A stretch of 7,192 nucleotides of DNA from JBBQSN01 sp038213835 (GTDB lineage Bacteria; Actinomycetota; Actinomycetes; Actinomycetales; CAWJMD01), in NCBI GenBank assembly GCA_038213835.1, contig JBBQSN010000166.1:1-7192 (forward strand). Reading direction: 5' to 3'. The stretch's first letter is position 1. The number at the start of each line of letters is the position of its first letter. Below are positions 6,321 to 7,192 of this stretch, one piece after another. Below the pieces are notes generated by a model, which worked only from the letters and a program-made list of their open reading frames with translations, was not told the DNA's origin and did no database searches. The translations under genes and the position numbers were made by a program.

Positions 6321-6409
6321 CGGAGGCGGCGGGATTTGAACCCGCGACGGGATTTAAGCCCCGAACCCGCTTAGCAGGCGGGCGCCATAGGCCACTAGGC
6401 GACGCCTCC
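6321..6409 (-). tRNA. tRNA-Ser (anticodon GCT)
   Basis: The minus strand folds as a class II tRNA of 89 bases. The 7-bp acceptor stem pairs GGAGGCG (6403-6409) with CGCCTCC (6322-6328), with discriminator G at 6321. The anticodon stem CCCGC/GCGGG encloses loop CTGCTAA, giving anticodon GCT, which reads serine codons AGC and AGU. A long variable arm with a CGGG/CCCG stem is the serine hallmark here, and the T-arm GCGGG-TTCAAAT-CCCGC is perfect. CCA is not encoded; the bases after the discriminator are CAC. It is transcribed away from the PEP carboxykinase end towards the hairpin at 6278-6305. Confidence 0.96.
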
Positions 6410-6421
6410 TCCAGCGCGCTC

Positions 6422-6451
6422 AGGCTACCCGGCCCGGGGTGGGGCCAGCAA
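6422..6451 (-). promoter_or_regulatory. Probable promoter of tRNA-Ser
   Basis: On the minus strand TTGCTG (6446-6451) and TAGCCT (6422-6427) are separated by 18 bases. The -10 box ends 12 bases before the mature tRNA 5' end, so the primary transcript would carry a leader of about five bases. The spacing and position fit a vegetative sigma-70-type promoter, although each hexamer matches consensus only partly. Confidence 0.55.
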
Positions 6452-6465
6452 AGCGCCTTCGCCGC

Positions 6466-6486
6466 GCGAGCCCACCGACCGCTCGC
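6466..6486 (-). terminator. Small hairpin after PEP carboxykinase, possible terminator
   Basis: GCGAGC (6466-6471) and GCTCGC (6481-6486) form a perfect 6-bp stem with a nine-base loop, 18 bases past the carboxykinase stop on the minus strand. It lacks a T-run and is short, so it may be chance in GC-rich DNA. It lies upstream of the tRNA promoter, where a terminator would insulate the two genes. Confidence 0.35.
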
Positions 6487-6504
6487 TCCCTGCTTACTGC
6501 GTGC

Positions 6505-7192
6505 TCACTCGACCCCGAGTCGCGCCTTCAGGCCGTCCAGCTCGGTCCACAGCGTGGTTGGGAGGGTGTCACCGAACTTGTCGAACCACTCGGTGATCTG
6601 CGGGATCTCGGCCTTCCACTCCTCGTGGTCGACGTGCAGGCAGTCGGCGAGGTCGTCGGCGGACATGTCCAGGCCCTCGGTGTCGAGCGACTCCAGGGTC
6701 GGGACGTGGCCGATCGCTGTCTCCTGCGCGGCGGCGGTGCCCTCGAGGCGCCCGATGACCCACTTCAGGACCCGGGAGTTCTCGCCGAACCCGGGCCAGA
6801 CGAAGTCACCGGCGTCGTTGCGACGGAACCAGTTGACGTAGAAGATCCTCGGCAGCTTGGAGGCGTCGGCGTCCTTGCCGATGTCGATCCAGTGCTGGAA
6901 GTAGTCGCCGGCGTCGTAGCCGATGAACGGGAGCATGGCCATCGGGTCGCGACGCACGACGCCGACCTCGCCGGTGGCGGCCGCCGTGGTCTCGGACGAC
7001 AGGGTCGCGCCCATGAAGGTGCCGTGCACCCAGTCGCGCGCCTCGGTGACCAGCGGGATCGTGGTCTTGCGGCGCCCGCCGAACAGGATCGCCGAGATCG
7101 GCACCCCGCGCGGATCGTCGTACTCGGGCGCCAGGATCGGGCACTGGCTGATCGGGGTGCAGTACCGGCTGTTCGGGTGCGAGCTCAGCTCG
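6505..7192 (-). CDS. pckG: GTP-dependent phosphoenolpyruvate carboxykinase, C-terminal part (5' end outside window)
   Basis: The frame is open to the right edge (first whole codon at 7189-7191) and ends in TGA at 6505-6507, giving 228 residues, roughly the last third of an enzyme normally near 600 residues. The enzyme interconverts oxaloacetate + GTP and phosphoenolpyruvate + GDP + CO2 in the cytoplasm, the entry step of gluconeogenesis. Motifs typical of the GTP-type family are visible: NSRYCTP at window residues 7-13 and ILFGGRR at 35-41, both contributing substrate-binding arginines, then NWFRR at 120-124 and WPGFGENSR at 132-140, the region around the guanine pocket. The ATP-type family does not carry these, so the nucleotide preference can be called. 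An internal GTG at 7102-7104 is not the start, because the conserved sequence continues upstream through it. The P-loop and metal-binding residues lie outside the window. Transcription runs towards tRNA-Ser. Confidence 0.96.
   Translation of the reverse strand, partial: ELSSHPNSRYCTPISQCPILAPEYDDPRGVPISAILFGGRRKTTIPLVTEARDWVHGTFMGATLSSETTAAATGEVGVVRRDPMAMLPFIGYDAGDYFQHWIDIGKDADASKLPRIFYVNWFRRNDAGDFVWPGFGENSRVLKWVIGRLEGTAAAQETAIGHVPTLESLDTEGLDMSADDLADCLHVDHEEWKAEIPQITEWFDKFGDTLPTTLWTELDGLKARLGVE

Noticed and set aside
6321..6409. tRNA-Ser as an integration site for a mobile element
   Set aside because: No integrase, phage or plasmid gene lies beside it, I see no second copy of its 3' end in the window, and both neighbours are core genes.

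Overview
This is an ordinary-looking chromosomal segment from a high-GC Gram-positive bacterium, almost certainly an actinomycete. Codons end mostly in G or C, GTG and TTG starts occur, the tRNA gene does not encode CCA, and the gene families are typical of that group (a MecA_N-type class B penicillin-binding protein, an LCP cell-wall ligase with a LytR_C domain, a GTP-dependent PEP carboxykinase). A member of the Pseudonocardiales or Geodermatophilales would fit, but nothing in the window fixes the genus.

Layout from left to right: (1) the C-terminal half of a major facilitator transporter (+) enters from the left edge and stops at 895. (2) A class B penicillin-binding protein (-, 837-2768) runs towards it and their 3' ends overlap by 59 bp. 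(3) After an 86-bp divergent gap comes a fatty-acid-type acyl-CoA ligase (+, 2855-4525). (4) A 165-bp gap follows that is unusually rich in inverted repeats and leads into (5) an LCP-family glycopolymer ligase (+, best start TTG 4691, ending 6244). (6) A short 16-bp tandem repeat covers the LCP stop codon, followed by a strong GC hairpin. (7) tRNA-Ser(GCT) (-, 6321-6409) has its own recognisable promoter. (8) The C-terminal third of GTP-dependent PEP carboxykinase (-) leaves through the right edge.

The genes do not form one operon. The penicillin-binding protein and the LCP enzyme both act on the cell wall outside the membrane: one cross-links peptidoglycan, the other probably attaches glycopolymers to it. 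The acyl-CoA ligase between them and the PEP carboxykinase are central-metabolism enzymes, and the tRNA is housekeeping. No mobile element, CRISPR array, integrase, defence cassette or biosynthetic cluster is visible. I found no convincing previously undescribed system. The best leads are regulatory: the inverted-repeat cluster before the LCP gene, a possible leaderless promoter for the penicillin-binding protein, and the convergent gene overlap.
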